Part shown: one piece after another, positions 1 to 9,056 of the stretch
How the letters are laid out: each line of letters starts with the position of its first letter
How positions within the stretch are numbered: position 1 is the stretch's first letter
NCBI GenBank assembly: GCA_025961275.1
Contig: JAOQNJ010000001.1
Span: 3,617,353 to 3,681,352 of the forward strand
From: Providencia alcalifaciens
GTDB lineage: Bacteria; Pseudomonadota; Gammaproteobacteria; Enterobacterales; Enterobacteriaceae
DNA: 64,000 nucleotides
Reading direction: 5' to 3'
Made by a program: the position numbers and the translations under genes
The notes under the pieces: generated by a model
What the model was told of the DNA's origin: nothing
The model's database searches: none
Seen by the model: the letters and a program-made list of their open reading frames with translations, nothing else

Positions 1-219
1 CCTGCTAACATTCCTTGGATGGTGACGGATATTGCAGAAAAGTGTGTTCAGCCAGCACGATGGAGTGCTGATATTGAAGTACTGACCAACATGGTTATTG
101 AAACCGCTCATCCCGGTGATCACATCCTTGTCATGAGTAATGGTAGCTTTGGTAATGTACACAGTAAGTTACTTGAAGGGCTTAAAAAGAAATCGGAAGC
201 GGATAGCGAAAAGTCATAA
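1..219 (+). CDS. mpl: Mpl, murein tripeptide ligase (C-terminal fragment, gene starts before the window)
   Basis: The frame is open from base 1 and ends with the typical Mpl C-terminus, including GDHILVMSNGSFGNVHSKLL, which closely matches the E. coli protein. Mpl joins UDP-N-acetylmuramate to the recycled tripeptide L-Ala-D-Glu-meso-DAP in cytoplasmic murein recycling. Only about 72 of roughly 457 residues are present, so the Mur-ligase ATP-binding and central domains lie upstream of the window. A clear terminator follows. In E. coli mpl lies near nrdG and pyrBI rather than next to argR, so the junction here is a rearrangement relative to K-12. Confidence 0.93.
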   Translation, partial: PANIPWMVTDIAEKCVQPARWSADIEVLTNMVIETAHPGDHILVMSNGSFGNVHSKLLEGLKKKSEADSEKS

Positions 220-242
220 ATTCATTTTTTATTCGGCCAAAG

Positions 243-275
243 AAAAAGGCAGCCTTTTAGCTGCCTTTTTCTTTT
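243..275. terminator. Terminator between mpl and argR
   Basis: An 11-bp perfect stem (AAAAAGGCAGC / GCTGCCTTTTT) with a 6-nt loop is followed by T-rich sequence on the plus strand and preceded by A-rich sequence, so it can serve mpl and possibly the convergent argR. Confidence 0.85.
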
Positions 276-351
276 GTCATGAAGACAAAATCTTACCAAA
301 GATGAAGTGAATTAAGAGGAGATAAAAAACTTATCCCTTCGACTTAATGCA

Positions 352-822
352 TTATAACTCTTGTTCGAATAGTACCAGAATGGCTTCGTAGAGCTCTTCC
401 GTTGTAAAATTATTAGCAGGTGTGGAGAATATGGTATCGTCCCCCGCTATGCTGCCTAAAATACCTTCTGCTTTACCCAGTGAATCTAACAGGCGAGCGA
501 TCAATTGTGCAGCGCCAGGGCTAGTTCTAATAACCACAACCGAATGGTTGTAATCAATATCTAGCACAAGATTCTTCAATGGGCTGGTGGCAGTCGGAAC
601 ACCAGGCTCCGTTGGTAAGCAGTAAACCATTTCCATTTTTGCATTACGAGTGCGAACTGCACCAAATTTGGTAAGCATTCTGGAAATCTTTGATTGGTTG
701 ATATTTTCAAAGCCTTGTTCTTGAAGTGCAATGACAATCTCAGCCTGAGAGCTAAATTTTTCTTCTTTAAGTAGGGCTTTAAAAGCCTTAACCAAGTCTT
801 CTTGTTTAGACGGTGTGCGCAT
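352..822 (-). CDS. argR: Arginine repressor ArgR
   Basis: This 156-residue protein is nearly identical in length and sequence to E. coli ArgR. The N-terminal winged helix-turn-helix (about residues 1-75) includes [20 protein letters not shown]. The C-terminal oligomerisation and arginine-binding domain includes the [14 protein letters not shown] and GTIAGDDT-like ([10 protein letters not shown]) segments. With L-arginine as corepressor the hexamer represses arginine biosynthesis genes, presumably including argI in this window, which has tandem ARG boxes. It diverges from mdh as in E. coli. Confidence 0.97.
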   Translation of the reverse strand: MRTPSKQEDLVKAFKALLKEEKFSSQAEIVIALQEQGFENINQSKISRMLTKFGAVRTRNAKMEMVYCLPTEPGVPTATSPLKNLVLDIDYNHSVVVIRTSPGAAQLIARLLDSLGKAEGILGSIAGDDTIFSTPANNFTTEELYEAILVLFEQEL

Positions 823-1369
823 AATTAACCCATTCTTTGGCTATAAATTAGGTGGTATTATCCGTAAATGTGAATTTTTATGCAACAAAATTGGGCTCTG
901 ATAGTGTTGCTTATGGCCAAAACGAATAAATATAATTTAGTGTTAAATAAGCTGGTTATGCTTTTTTGCTAAGCGGGTGTGCAAGCTAGGCTGAATAAAA
1001 ATACGCTATAATTTGAATAATCTACATATTTAAAATGTGTAAATTCAAAGGGTCGCATAGAAAGGTAATACAATATATTAATAAAGGTGTAAATTTTTTG
1101 TTAATCATTTGATGAGGTATGACATTCTTAGCAGTAAAAACAATTTATTATGCAGAAATCAATAGCCATGAGAACTATTTTTTAAAAAAGTGTCCCTTAT
1201 CTCATTAACAGATAAGGATTTTGTTTAGAATGGATGTAGTCAATGCGTAGGTTATTTTGCGTTAAAATATTTTAATTTTTGTTAATGAGTTGTTTTTTAT
1301 CAGTATTTTGTTAGGTCTATAATAAGATAAATTCATATACTTTTTAAGTACAAATAAAGGAGTTTCAGA
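823..1369. other. argR-mdh divergent intergenic region
   Basis: These 547 bp are AT-rich and contain no convincing ORF. They must hold the promoters of both argR and mdh. Apart from the ARG-like box near argR and two weaker TGAAT-type half-sites at about 992 and 1014, I can assign no specific operator. A ribosome binding site AAAGGAG lies just before mdh. Confidence 0.6.
869..886. promoter_or_regulatory. Possible ARG box upstream of argR
   Basis: TGAATTTTTATGCA at 871-884 matches the ARG-box core TGAAT-N4-ATTCA at 9 of 10 conserved positions and lies about 50 bp before the argR start, consistent with autoregulation. I find no partner box at the usual 21-bp spacing. Confidence 0.45.
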
Positions 1370-2308
1370 ATGAAAGTTGCAGTTCTAGGCGCAGCAGGTG
1401 GTATCGGTCAGGCTCTTGCCCTTCTTCTCAAAAATCAGCTCCCAGCAGGTTCAGAACTCTCTCTATATGACATTGCACCAGTGACTCCGGGTGTTGCGGC
1501 AGACCTTAGCCATATCCCTACCGATGTAAAAGTTGTTGGCTTTTCTGGTGAAGATGCAACTCCAGCACTCAAAGGTGCTGATGTTGTTCTGATCTCAGCG
1601 GGTGTAGCACGTAAGCCAGGTATGGATCGTTCGGATTTGTTCAATGTTAACGCGGGTATCGTACGTAATTTGACTCAACAAATCGCGGTAACTTGCCCTA
1701 AAGCGCTGATCGGTATCATCACTAACCCAGTTAACACAACGGTTGCGATAGCTGCAGAAGTATTGAAAAAAGCAGGCGTTTATGACAAAAACCGTTTATT
1801 TGGTGTAACGACTCTGGATATTATTCGTTCTAATACGTTCGTTGCAGAACTGAAAGGCAAGAAAACTCACGAAATCGAAGTACCTGTTATCGGTGGCCAT
1901 TCGGGTGTGACTATCCTGCCATTATTGTCTCAAATTCCAGGCGTTAGCTTCACTGATGAAGAAATCGCGGCACTGACTAAGCGTATCCAAAATGCGGGTA
2001 CTGAAGTTGTTGAAGCAAAAGCAGGCGGCGGATCTGCAACACTGTCTATGGGTCAAGCTGCTGCACGTCTTGGTTTATCACTGATTCGTGGTTTGCAAGG
2101 TGAAGAAAATGTTATCGAATGTGTTTATACAGAAGGTGATGGTCAACACGCACGTTTTTTTGCTCAGCCGGTTCGTTTAGGTAAAAATGGTATCGAAGAG
2201 CATATTTCTTACGGCAAACTGAGTGACTTCGAACAAAAAGCACTTAAAGAAATGTTAGAAGTACTGAAAAAAGATATCGAATTGGGTGAAAAATTTATTA
2301 ATGGCTAA
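1370..2308 (+). CDS. mdh: Malate dehydrogenase (NAD)
   Basis: A 312-residue cytoplasmic TCA-cycle enzyme interconverting malate and oxaloacetate with NAD. The N-terminal Rossmann motif is GAAGGIGQ. The substrate-binding arginine segment is RKPGMDR near residue 81. The catalytic histidine is His177 in GGHSG. Length and sequence match E. coli Mdh almost throughout. The start is set by AAAGGAG eight bases upstream. It is monocistronic, with a hairpin-plus-T-run structure about 60 bp downstream. Confidence 0.98.
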   Translation: MKVAVLGAAGGIGQALALLLKNQLPAGSELSLYDIAPVTPGVAADLSHIPTDVKVVGFSGEDATPALKGADVVLISAGVARKPGMDRSDLFNVNAGIVRNLTQQIAVTCPKALIGIITNPVNTTVAIAAEVLKKAGVYDKNRLFGVTTLDIIRSNTFVAELKGKKTHEIEVPVIGGHSGVTILPLLSQIPGVSFTDEEIAALTKRIQNAGTEVVEAKAGGGSATLSMGQAAARLGLSLIRGLQGEENVIECVYTEGDGQHARFFAQPVRLGKNGIEEHISYGKLSDFEQKALKEMLEVLKKDIELGEKFING

Positions 2309-2365
2309 TTGCGGTTAATTATTTCATTTCGATATTCTCTATATCAAAAAAAGCTGATCTAAATT

Positions 2366-2416
2366 GTACTGCACCCCAAAGGTTGAGCATCAACTGATTA
2401 AGGTGCAGTTTTTTAT
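2366..2416. terminator. Strong hairpin with T-run between mdh and sfsB
   Basis: ACTGCACC (2368-2375) pairs with GGTGCAGT (2402-2409), with a nested GTTGA/TCAAC stem, followed by TTTTT on the plus strand. It is a plausible mdh terminator. The left arm TGTACTGCACCCCAAAGGTT also resembles the terminal repeat of IS150-group IS3-family elements, so it could be a small mobile-element relic used as terminator. Confidence 0.55.
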
Positions 2417-2427
2417 GTACATTCAAC

Positions 2428-2694
2428 TTACAGTTTGTGTTTTTCTCTAACTTTCCTCTCCAATAATTCACCTGTAATTGGATTAAAATAGCGACTCGGC
2501 CATATTTCTGATGGATGGATCCCCAGAAAATTTGCAATGATCCATTCACCTTTAGGCCAAGGACGAGATAGTGCATTAGCCAATGTTGATGAGCTTAAAC
2601 CTGCATGTCGGGATATTGCTGCTAATGTAGTGCCTCGTTTACGCAAAGCCGCAATAATGTCTGCAGGATGCCAATCCGATTTCCGTAAAATCAT
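2428..2694 (-). CDS. sfsB: SfsB/Nlp, Ner-like DNA-binding regulator
   Basis: An 88-residue protein matching E. coli SfsB (Nlp), a homologue of the phage Mu Ner repressor. The whole protein is the winged/helix-turn-helix Ner domain: DWHPADIIAALRKRG, then GLSSSTLANALSRPWPKGE, then IWPSRYFNPITGE. In E. coli it is linked to maltose and CRP-dependent gene expression, but its role is poorly defined. E. coli sfsB is next to ispB, and here it also lies on the ispB side of mdh, separated from ispB by two Mu-type DNA-binding genes. Start supported by AAGGAT upstream. It is divergent from the gene at 3206. Confidence 0.88.
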   Translation of the reverse strand: MILRKSDWHPADIIAALRKRGTTLAAISRHAGLSSSTLANALSRPWPKGEWIIANFLGIHPSEIWPSRYFNPITGELLERKVREKHKL

Positions 2695-3205
2695 TTTTTA
2701 ATCCTTTTTTACTCAGAATCATGTAGAGTTAATGGTACATGTAACAGGAGATTGTGATACATTCACTACAATGGTCCCGTTATTGGAAATAAAATAACAG
2801 AAATTTTCTAAAAATATTTCTAATTTTTTCTAAAAATTCAATTTTATGAAATGGCCTTTGTTTTTATGAAATTGAAGAAAGAGTTGTCATTTATATTTGT
2901 GAATTATCCTAAGGTATTGAAAGTAAAAACTAACTAATTATAGCTATGATTAAAAATCACATATTAATGATGAAACTTATAGGTGCCAGTAATATATAAG
3001 AACTATAAAATGCAAAAAGAGAAGTTTCTACTGAGAATCGACTCAATTTATTGTTATTAATAGGAATTAAAATAAAGGTTACATACGTTATTTATATATT
3101 AATTAATAATAAACATTAATTAAACAAAGGGTAATATGTTTTTGGAAAATAAACGGGTTTTTCAGCAACTATAATTAAATGTAACCGTTAATTGAAGAGG
3201 CAGGG
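2695..3205. other. AT-rich divergent control region between sfsB and the first Mu-type gene
   Basis: A 511-bp, very AT-rich gap between two divergent DNA-binding-protein genes. No ORF or RNA gene is visible. It contains runs such as TTAATTAATAATAAACATTAATTAA near 3100-3125, i.e. repeated ATTAAT blocks. It is the expected place for operators, but I cannot define any. Confidence 0.5.
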
Positions 3206-3562
3206 ATGCACAAAGAATGGCTCACAGCAAAAGAGTTAGTCGGTTTAAAAGGACTTCCAATGACAACTCAAGGTATAAATGCGATGGCTCGGCGTGAAAA
3301 TTGGATATGCCGTAAGCGCCGAGGCATTCAAGGAAAAGCATTGGAATATCATATTAATAGTTTACCTGAGGGCTTATTTGAGTCTCTTTCTGTTAATGAA
3401 GCTCCAGCATTGTATCAAGTGAAACAGAATGATAATTCATTTATTTGGCTTGAAATCTACAACCAGCTTTCAAGCGAAGAACGTGACATTATATTGGCAT
3501 TTATTATGAGAGAAGGTGTAATCGCATTAATAGATTTAATAAATAATAAGCAACTAACTTAA
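3206..3562 (+). CDS. Mu-type HTH DNA-binding protein, copy 1
   Basis: A 118-residue protein whose first 65 residues are a Mu-type DNA-binding domain (as in Mu repressor c and the MuA N-terminus): EWLTAKELVGLKGLPMTTQG, then a basic segment ENWICRKRRGIQGKALEYHI and the closing NSLP. The C-terminal part (about 75-118) has the pattern W-x2-IYNQLSSEERDIILAFI-x-REG and looks like a small dimerisation or protein-contact domain. No transposase catalytic domain is present, so it is a regulator rather than a MuA. It is paralogous to the next gene (3684-4040). Start supported by GAGGCAGGG upstream. Function unknown. Confidence 0.75.
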   Translation: MHKEWLTAKELVGLKGLPMTTQGINAMARRENWICRKRRGIQGKALEYHINSLPEGLFESLSVNEAPALYQVKQNDNSFIWLEIYNQLSSEERDIILAFIMREGVIALIDLINNKQLT

Positions 3563-3683
3563 GAAATAGGTTTAAGGTTATTAATGAAAAATATCAATAA
3601 GTAAATTAAGTTTATTTTTTGTCTATAACTACTAGATATAGCTTCAACGGTAGATTTCATCATATAAGTTCGAAAGAGATAAT

Positions 3684-4040
3684 ATGGATAAAATGTGGTT
3701 CACTGCGAAAGAATTAGCAGGTTTAGAAGGCTTACCGACTTCTCCACAGGGTATAAACCTGATGGCAAGAAGAGAAGGATGGCAAAATCGTCGTAAGCGA
3801 GGTGTTCAAGGGAAAGCGGTAGAATATTATCTAGATAGCTTACCCATCGAAATACAAAGTCAATTGAGTGTTTGTGAGCCATCAGCGGTTTATCAAAGTC
3901 AAAGGACGGATGCTTTACAAATATGGATTGAAGCGTATTACCAGCTAACTGAAAATGAACGTAATAAGATAGTGAAATATATCTTACGTTATGGCTTGTC
4001 ATCTTTGTTAGCACGGATAAAAGAAGAAGAAAAAGAGTAA
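3684..4040 (+). CDS. Mu-type HTH DNA-binding protein, copy 2
   Basis: Same length (118 residues) and architecture as the upstream gene. The N-terminus WFTAKELAGLEGLPTSPQGI is followed by the basic RREGWQNRRKRGVQGKAVEY segment. The C-terminal half has IWIEAYYQLTENERNKIVKYILRYG. The two copies share the Mu-type HTH signature and the W...Y.QL..ER..I pattern but have clearly diverged, so this is an old tandem duplication. A 121-bp gap with its own GAAAGAGA ribosome site separates them. An overlapping minus-strand frame at 3700-4014 is a shadow. Target and function unknown. Confidence 0.75.
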   Translation: MDKMWFTAKELAGLEGLPTSPQGINLMARREGWQNRRKRGVQGKAVEYYLDSLPIEIQSQLSVCEPSAVYQSQRTDALQIWIEAYYQLTENERNKIVKYILRYGLSSLLARIKEEEKE

Positions 4041-4561
4041 TTTTATCTCCTTATTAATATGGCCGATCCGTCCTAAATATGGATGATATATTTTCTATTT
4101 ACTTTACTAAAAAATTTGATTAACCAATATGTTAAGTATAGATAAAGCGGTGACTTGCTAGCCTTTAACGTTGCCTGCCGATATACTTCATTTATTGGAA
4201 ATACTGGCGCAGAGATGGGGCTAAAAATAAGATTATTCTTTGAACGCTATCAGAATATTTTTAGAATTATTGCTCACCTTGCTCAATAGTTTTTTAATTT
4301 GAATAAAAGTCAATCTTAAAAAGAACAACAATCCTTGAGAAAAAGAGGCATACAGTAGTCTTTAATCCTCAGATCTAATAAAATTTTATTTTTTGGTAAA
4401 ATTATCACTATTTAATTTTTAGATTCAATATATTTTGATTTCTTATTACAGTTAGAGAATGCTGACTGTAAACCAAGATCCTGATTTTCATACCTTATCG
4501 AAGCTATATTGTTCAATATAATCATTACCGATAGCCAAAGTTGTTGATATCTAATAATTAG

Positions 4562-4973
4562 AACTACCGTCAATTTACGAGTGAGTTTCGATTAGTTGAA
4601 CCCAACCTTGTTGCGATGACTGTTCGTGGAGCAAAAAATACAGATTCAACCTTTCAACTCGATGATATTGTTACGCGCTTGGGACGATGCTGTGGCATCG
4701 GCTTGTTTTGATTTTACTGCAGATTTGGTTGTATCTGATGTGGAGCAGTGCCTCAAACCTGAAGGATCATATGATAGGCTAGTTGCTTTCTAACAGGCAT
4801 AAGATGCCTCTTCGGAAACAATTCGTATACCTGTAATGATTATACAAGCTATTAATGATGATTTGATAACAACACCAAAGTCTACATCCCAGATGATTCA
4901 TAATCTTTGTCAATAATGTACCGGCGGGTAGGGCAGTGCCAGCAAATGCCTGCCATTAAAATAAGGGATTACG
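4562..4973 (+). pseudogene. Disrupted gene fragment, alpha/beta-hydrolase-like end
   Basis: The frame from 4562 gives FRLVEPNLVAMTVRGAKNTD and continues to about 4685. A one-base frame change then leads into DAVASACFDFTADLVVSDVE, which runs to stops at 4791 and 4800. The same frame continues beyond them with IRIPVMIIQAINDDLITTPK and following. The last segment has the strand-loop-Asp pattern of the acid residue region in alpha/beta hydrolases, perhaps secretory-lipase-like. Two stops, a frameshift and the lack of a start indicate a pseudogene. Family assignment is tentative. Confidence 0.45.
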
Positions 4974-5464
4974 CTCTCGGATAACATACTGTATTTTTTC
5001 GAGGGGCGGTTGATCTTTTAAGATCAATTTCCATTCGGATGAAAAGCTTTGATTTAAGCTAAGGTAGAAACAAGCAAGACAAGAGCCTAGCAACACAGTG
5101 AAAAATAGATTTTAATTGAACCTAAAGGGTGCTCTTCATTTGTTGTTTGGGCGTATAGTGATGTCTTTAACCATCTTAATATATGAAGTAATAAGATTGC
5201 TGTTATTTCAATCAAAATATGCAGTAAAAACAATTAATAAAGATCAATAGTCTATCTGATTATGACTCTGATCTGATATTCCGACAAACGGCGATATCAT
5301 CTTGAATGTATTATTATCAAGAGGGTTATCTAGTTTATTCTTGTATTAATTTCAATAAAATACAGTATTTTAAAAACAGATTATTGGTTCTACAAATAAT
5401 ATAGAACAGATGTGAGAAATGGTTAAAAAGATATAATAACTTGTAACAGCGAACGCCGGTATTT

Positions 5465-5505
5465 ATCACTAAAATATAAAACGCTCGATAGAGTTCATCG
5501 AGCGT
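5465..5505 (-). terminator. ispB terminator
   Basis: ACGCTCGA (5481-5488) pairs with TCGAGCGT (5498-5505), and on the minus strand it is followed by a T-rich tract, just downstream of the ispB stop. Confidence 0.75.
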
Positions 5506-5516
5506 GATAAGGTTGA

Positions 5517-6488
5517 TTATGAATGACGTGAGATAGCGATTTGAGCGAGACCAATTAAGGCTTCTTTGTATATCGAGTCATCAAGGATACTCAAAGCATT
5601 AATTGCCTTTTGTGATTCTTCCTGAGCACGAGCATAGGTATATTCAAGTGAGCCACAACGTTTCATTGTTGCAAGGACTGTCTCTAACAAATGACGGCCA
5701 TTACCTTGCTCTATCGCTTGACGGATCAATGCCGACTCTTCTTCTGAACCATTGTTCATTGCATGTAGAAGTGGCAATGTTGGTTTTCCTTCATCAAGAT
5801 CATCACCCGTGTTTTTACCTAACTGAGTATTGTCCGCATCATAATCTAACAAATCATCAATAAGTTGGAATGCAGTTCCCAAATAACGGCCATAATCTTG
5901 TAAGGCTATTTCTTGCTCTGGTGTTGCTGCTGCTAAAATAGCAGACGCATGTGCAGCAGCTTCAAACAAACGAGCTGTTTTACTGTAGATCACTTGCATG
6001 TAGTTTTCTTCAGTAATATTAGGGTCATTACAGTTCATTAACTGTAATACTTCACCTTCAGCGATAACGTTTGTCGCTTCAGACATCAACTTTAGTACCC
6101 GCATAGAGTCAAGATCCGTCATCATCTGAAAGGATCGAGTATAGATAAAGTCACCGACGAGTACGCTAGCAGCGTTGCCAAAAACAGCATTTGCAGTTTG
6201 TTTTCCACGTCTCATATCTGATTCATCAACAACATCGTCATGCAATAATGTTGCTGTATGGATAAACTCGATCAGGGCTGCAACTTGAATATGTTTATGC
6301 CCAGAATAACCAAGGGACCGACCTGCAAGTATGGCGATCATCGGACGGATCCTTTTTCCGCCACCACTAACAATGTAATAACCAAGCTGGTTAATTAGCG
6401 CAACGTCTGAATTCAATTGACTGAGGATCGCTTTGTTTACCGCTGACATATCCTCGGTAGTCAGTTCAATAATAGATTCTAAATTCAT
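5517..6488 (-). CDS. ispB: Octaprenyl diphosphate synthase IspB
   Basis: A 323-residue trans-polyprenyl diphosphate synthase making the C40 side chain of ubiquinone and menaquinone. The first aspartate-rich motif is LLHDDVVDESDMRRG and the second is FQLIDDLLDYDAD, both needed for magnesium-diphosphate binding. GGGKRIRPM near the N-terminus binds the substrate diphosphate. It matches E. coli IspB in length and nearly throughout. It is divergent from rplU, as in E. coli. It complements the ubiUVT genes of this window in quinone synthesis. Confidence 0.97.
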   Translation of the reverse strand: MNLESIIELTTEDMSAVNKAILSQLNSDVALINQLGYYIVSGGGKRIRPMIAILAGRSLGYSGHKHIQVAALIEFIHTATLLHDDVVDESDMRRGKQTANAVFGNAASVLVGDFIYTRSFQMMTDLDSMRVLKLMSEATNVIAEGEVLQLMNCNDPNITEENYMQVIYSKTARLFEAAAHASAILAAATPEQEIALQDYGRYLGTAFQLIDDLLDYDADNTQLGKNTGDDLDEGKPTLPLLHAMNNGSEEESALIRQAIEQGNGRHLLETVLATMKRCGSLEYTYARAQEESQKAINALSILDDSIYKEALIGLAQIAISRHS

Positions 6489-6840
6489 CGTAATTTATTC
6501 ATATTATAAGATTTCAGCTATCACACCTAATCTACAAAATCTAACCATAAAAAAGGTGCTGCCAATAAGAACAGTTATCTTGTAAGCATAACATTAATAT
6601 TTCTAAGATAATCAGTTGTTATGCAAAAAAATGTTTAAATAAGTAACAATTCGAGCTATTCATCGTAAATCAACAATGGAAGTGAGTGGTTAATAAAAAA
6701 GTCGTATTTTTTGTAATCTGACTGCATTATTGGCTTGTGTTATGGTGCTTTTTTGCGTAGAATTCGCGCCCTATTGTGAATATTTTATAGCGTGCTCTGG
6801 AATTGAGTTATTTAACGGGTACGCGGAAAGCGGAGTTAAT
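6489..6840. other. ispB-rplU divergent promoter region
   Basis: 352 bp with no gene. It contains the rplU promoter (6735-6763) and presumably the ispB promoter. A longer in-frame extension of rplU back to 6730 crosses this promoter and is not credible. Confidence 0.65.
6735..6763 (+). promoter_or_regulatory. rplU-rpmA-obgE promoter
   Basis: TTGTGT (6735-6740), 17-bp spacer, TAGAAT (6758-6763), followed by the GC-rich start GCGCCC typical of growth-rate-controlled ribosomal promoters. Confidence 0.65.
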
Positions 6841-7149
6841 ATGTACGCGGTTTTCCAAAGTGGTGGTAAACAACACCGAGTTAGCGAAGGTCAAACTGTC
6901 CGCCTAGAAAAGCTGGACATCGCAACAGGTGAAACTGTTGAATTTGATTACGTTCTGATGGTTGCTAATGGCGATGATATCAAAATCGGCGCTCCTGTCG
7001 TTGAAGGCGTTAAAGTGAAAGCGGAAGTGGTTGCACACGGTCGTGGCGATAAAGTCAAAATCGTCAAATTCCGTCGTCGTAAACATAGCCGTAAACAACA
7101 GGGTCACCGTCAGTGGTTCACTGATGTTAAGATCACTGGCATCGCTTAA
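6841..7149 (+). CDS. rplU: 50S ribosomal protein L21
   Basis: A 102-residue protein that binds 23S rRNA in the large subunit. It begins [20 protein letters not shown] and ends with the basic [20 protein letters not shown] segment, nearly identical to E. coli L21. The ATG at 6841 is chosen over an upstream in-frame start at 6730 because it gives the family length and follows GGAG. It leads the rplU-rpmA pair, with rpmA 19 bp downstream. Confidence 0.97.
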   Translation: MYAVFQSGGKQHRVSEGQTVRLEKLDIATGETVEFDYVLMVANGDDIKIGAPVVEGVKVKAEVVAHGRGDKVKIVKFRRRKHSRKQQGHRQWFTDVKITGIA

Positions 7150-7156
7150 GATTTAG

Positions 7157-7426
<270 letters not shown>

Positions 7427-7450
7427 GTTTTCTGACTTTTAATTCGAGTT

Positions 7451-7485
7451 AAAGCCCTGCAAAACTTTTTGCGGGGCTTTTTATA
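7451..7485 (+). terminator. Terminator after rpmA
   Basis: AAAGCCCTGC / GCGGGGCTTT stem with an AAAACTTTTT loop, followed by TTATAT. It is probably partial, as obgE follows at once. Confidence 0.75.
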
Positions 7486-7491
7486 TTCTAA

Positions 7492-8730
<1,239 letters not shown>

Positions 8731-8763
8731 TCAAAACGTGCATTAAGTGACTGCTTTTAATCG

Positions 8764-8800
8764 TTAAAACGTCTGATGAATTTCATCGGGCGTTTTTTTA
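8764..8800 (+). terminator. obgE terminator
   Basis: AAACGTCTGATGAA pairs imperfectly with TTCATCGGGCGTTT and is followed by seven Ts. Confidence 0.75.
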
Positions 8801-9056
8801 GTGGAAAGAGATGACGACTTACTGTGAGTAATTTGTAGTGATTGCTTCAGTATTTACAACAATTCAATATCGACAAAACACCTAATAAAAATTATCTTTT
8901 AAGATATTCTCATAGGCTCTGTCAATGAATTTAATTCATCGATCATTGGGCATGCTATGTCACATTTTTCAAATTTAGTTGAGGCTCGTGATAAGGAGCT
9001 AAAAAGGCGCAACGGTATTATAGATGCGCCTTTCTATCTAAAGTTTGGAATAATGA
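8801..9056. other. obgE-dacB convergent intergenic stretch
   Basis: Holds the obgE terminator at its left end and the dacB terminator at about 9003-9033. A 67-codon plus-strand frame at 8957-9160 has no family likeness, crosses the dacB terminator and overlaps the dacB 3-prime end, so it is not annotated. Confidence 0.55.
9000..9035 (-). terminator. dacB terminator
   Basis: AAAGGCGCA (9003-9011) pairs with TGCGCCTTT (9025-9033); read on the minus strand it ends in TTTTT. Confidence 0.75.

Larger units (their letters stand above)
4041..5516. other. Gene-poor accessory gap with decayed coding sequence
   Basis: A 1.48-kb interval with no intact gene of credible size. Around 4140-4290 a 46-residue open stretch (SGDLLAFNVACRYTSFIGNT and following) has protein-like composition but no start. 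Bases 4562-4973 hold a disrupted gene described separately. The rest is AT-rich, with no RNA gene that I recognise. It looks like a degrading accessory locus. Confidence 0.6.

Noticed and set aside
2319-2576. 85-codon minus-strand ORF overlapping sfsB
   Set aside because: It overlaps most of sfsB in another frame and crosses the mdh terminator hairpin.
3700-4014. 104-codon minus-strand ORF
   Set aside because: It is the reverse-strand shadow of the second Mu-type gene, which has clear motifs and a ribosome site.
6730-6840. Longer N-terminus of rplU
   Set aside because: It would include the promoter -10 region and exceed the conserved L21 length.
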